64,000 nucleotides of DNA from Pricia antarctica (lineage in GTDB: Bacteria; Bacteroidota; Bacteroidia; Flavobacteriales; Flavobacteriaceae): contig NZ_FNAO01000011.1 of NCBI RefSeq assembly GCF_900101815.1, forward strand, positions 36,479 through 100,478, in the 5' to 3' direction. Below the pieces are notes generated by a model. It saw only the letters and a list, made by a program, of their open reading frames with translations, searched no databases and was not told the origin of the DNA. Numbering within the stretch: the first letter of the stretch is position 1; every line of letters starts with the position of its first letter. Positions 63,053 to 64,000 of this stretch are shown here, piece by piece. Position numbers and translations under genes: made by a program.

Positions 63053-63736
63053 ATGAAAATATTTACTAAAACAGTACTTGCCCTTTCCCTTATATTAACC
63101 ACTTCGTGTCAGTCCAATGTCAAAAGTAAGGCCGATACCCCAAAAAATGAAATGGCTCAGGTCGTCAAACCCACAGCCCAAGAATTAGACAAATACGAGA
63201 CCGCTTATTTTGCGAGCGGCTGTTTTTGGTGCGTGGAAGCCATTTTCGAAAGTGTGAAAGGGATCAAGGAGGTTGTATCGGGCTACGCCGGGGGTACTCA
63301 AGAAAACCCCACCTACGAGCAGGTTGGTGCCGGGCAGACCGATCACGCGGAAGCAGTCAAAATTTATTACGACCCAAAGGTAATCTCGTTTACCGCCTTG
63401 GTACAGGTTTTTTTCGGTTCCCACGACCCTACCACCTTAAATCGACAGGGGCCTGATAGAGGGCGGCAGTATCGGTCTATTGCTTTTTATAAAAATGAGA
63501 AGCAAAAGGAAATCATAGAGGGTTACATCAAAGCTTTAAAAGACCAAAATGTGTATCAAGGGGAGCCGATTACTACCGAGGTGACGGCATTTACGAAGTT
63601 TTATGAGGCGGAAAAGTATCATCAGGACTATGAACGGAAGCATCCTAATAACTCGTATATCACTAATGTTTCGATTCCCAGATTGAACCGGTTCAAGGCC
63701 AATTTTTCGGAATATTTGAAAGCGGATGTTCATTAG
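63053..63736 (+). CDS. msrA: Peptide-methionine (S)-S-oxide reductase MsrA, lipoprotein form
   Basis: The 227-aa protein has a lipoprotein signal (LILTTSCQS) ahead of the MsrA domain. The catalytic Cys is in FASGCFWCVEAIF, followed by VSGYAGG, DHAEAVKIYYDP and HDPTTLNRQGPD, all MsrA signatures. It repairs oxidised methionine in exported proteins. It lies alone between two terminators. Confidence 0.95.
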   Translation: MKIFTKTVLALSLILTTSCQSNVKSKADTPKNEMAQVVKPTAQELDKYETAYFASGCFWCVEAIFESVKGIKEVVSGYAGGTQENPTYEQVGAGQTDHAEAVKIYYDPKVISFTALVQVFFGSHDPTTLNRQGPDRGRQYRSIAFYKNEKQKEIIEGYIKALKDQNVYQGEPITTEVTAFTKFYEAEKYHQDYERKHPNNSYITNVSIPRLNRFKANFSEYLKADVH

Positions 63737-63856
63737 CATCGATTTGCCCTGTCGGCGGAGCAGGGTGCAACGCTAATTGAAATTGAGAAGCAGGGTTTGG
63801 AACTGACAGAAAGCGAATCGAAGGTTCGAGATGAAAAAGTTCAAATCCGTAGTATT

Positions 63857-63883
63857 GAAAAAACCTGCCAATGGCAGGTTTTT
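63857..63883 (+). terminator. Rho-independent terminator of msrA
   Basis: AAAACCTGCCA and TGGCAGGTTTT pair with a tight loop and flanking A- and T-runs, about 120 bp after the msrA stop. Confidence 0.8.
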
Positions 63884-63944
63884 AGATTTATATAACTTGG
63901 AGATTGGGTGTGTAAATTAAACTCTGTCCGGTTCATTTTTTCTC

Positions 63945-63989
63945 CATTCCAAAATTGGTCAGATCTTTTATCTGACCGGTTTTGGAATG
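63945..63989. repeat. Long hairpin, 20-bp arms
   Basis: CATTCCAAAATTGGTCAGAT (63945-63964) and its complement (63970-63989) differ by two bases that would be G-U pairs in + strand RNA. The loop is CTTTT. No T-run follows on the + strand, so it is not a standard terminator in that direction. Confidence 0.7.
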
Positions 63990-64000
63990 CGACCTAGCGT

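Overview
The window looks like chromosome of a marine-type Flavobacteriaceae (Bacteroidota). The evidence is: promoters of the Bacteroidota form TTG-N19/22-TAnnTTTG; a secreted protein with a type IX secretion C-terminal domain; a carotenoid operon crtI-crtB-crtZ behind a CarH-like regulator; a carboxypeptidase-like regulatory-domain protein; small membrane proteins typical of the family; a SecA without the C-terminal zinc motif; and weak Shine-Dalgarno sequences. A genus such as Maribacter, Zobellia or Arenibacter is a guess. I saw no prophage, insertion sequence, CRISPR array or rRNA operon; one tRNA (Leu, GAG) is present.

Layout. 1-6.3 kb: end of a glycan-type cluster (acyl-CoA dehydrogenase family protein, cut by the window edge; a two-domain glycosyltransferase; a GT4 glycosyltransferase; a GH130 phosphorylase). 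6.6-12.1 kb: small membrane proteins, a DUF421 protein, a PAS histidine kinase with its response regulator, an AI-2E family transporter and a frameshifted membrane-protein gene. 12.6-15.8 kb: a two-gene non-homologous end-joining operon (ku, ligD). 15.8-21.5 kb: an unknown protein, a Pmp3/YqaE peptide, a four-helix copper-binding protein, a GH18 chitinase-like protein, tRNA-Leu and a T9SS-secreted Ig-domain protein. 22-26 kb: carH-like regulator, crtI, crtB, crtZ, with no lycopene cyclase following. 26-27.3 kb: an active-type TlpA and a paralogue that has lost both active-site cysteines. 27.6-33.6 kb: aconitase, then a lipoprotein foldase / SurA / MoxR operon. 33.8-49 kb: serine hydrolase, RluF, RecQ, KdsD, TatC, LptB, PssA, DUF4105, ABC-F, a shrunken methyltransferase-like protein and a PduO-type cobalamin adenosyltransferase. 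49.4-52.8 kb: secA. 53-61 kb: two tandem paralogous HisKA_2 kinases, three small secreted proteins of one family, and the ybbP-ybbA/tesA group. 61.6-63.7 kb: a surface lipoprotein with Ig-like and malectin domains, then lipoprotein MsrA.

How parts fit together. LptB, KdsD, SurA-type chaperones, TatC and SecA all serve envelope biogenesis. The PduO adenosyltransferase could make the adenosylcobalamin that a CarH-type regulator uses to sense light and derepress carotenoid genes. The most unusual signal is a set of three small exported proteins (55557-55811, 56068-56307, 60878-61123) sharing a C-terminal LYK...R(V/I)(K/R)(K/R)xLxF motif. Each has the same 25-26 bp bipartite site (CGTTRAA-N10/11-TTTCGGTA on the + strand) 57-65 bp upstream of its start codon, next to two histidine kinases with no cognate regulator. 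This looks like an undescribed small-protein regulon. Other items of note are a perfect 28-bp palindrome at 962-989, likely leaderless promoters, and recurrent 7-bp-type repeats between genes.
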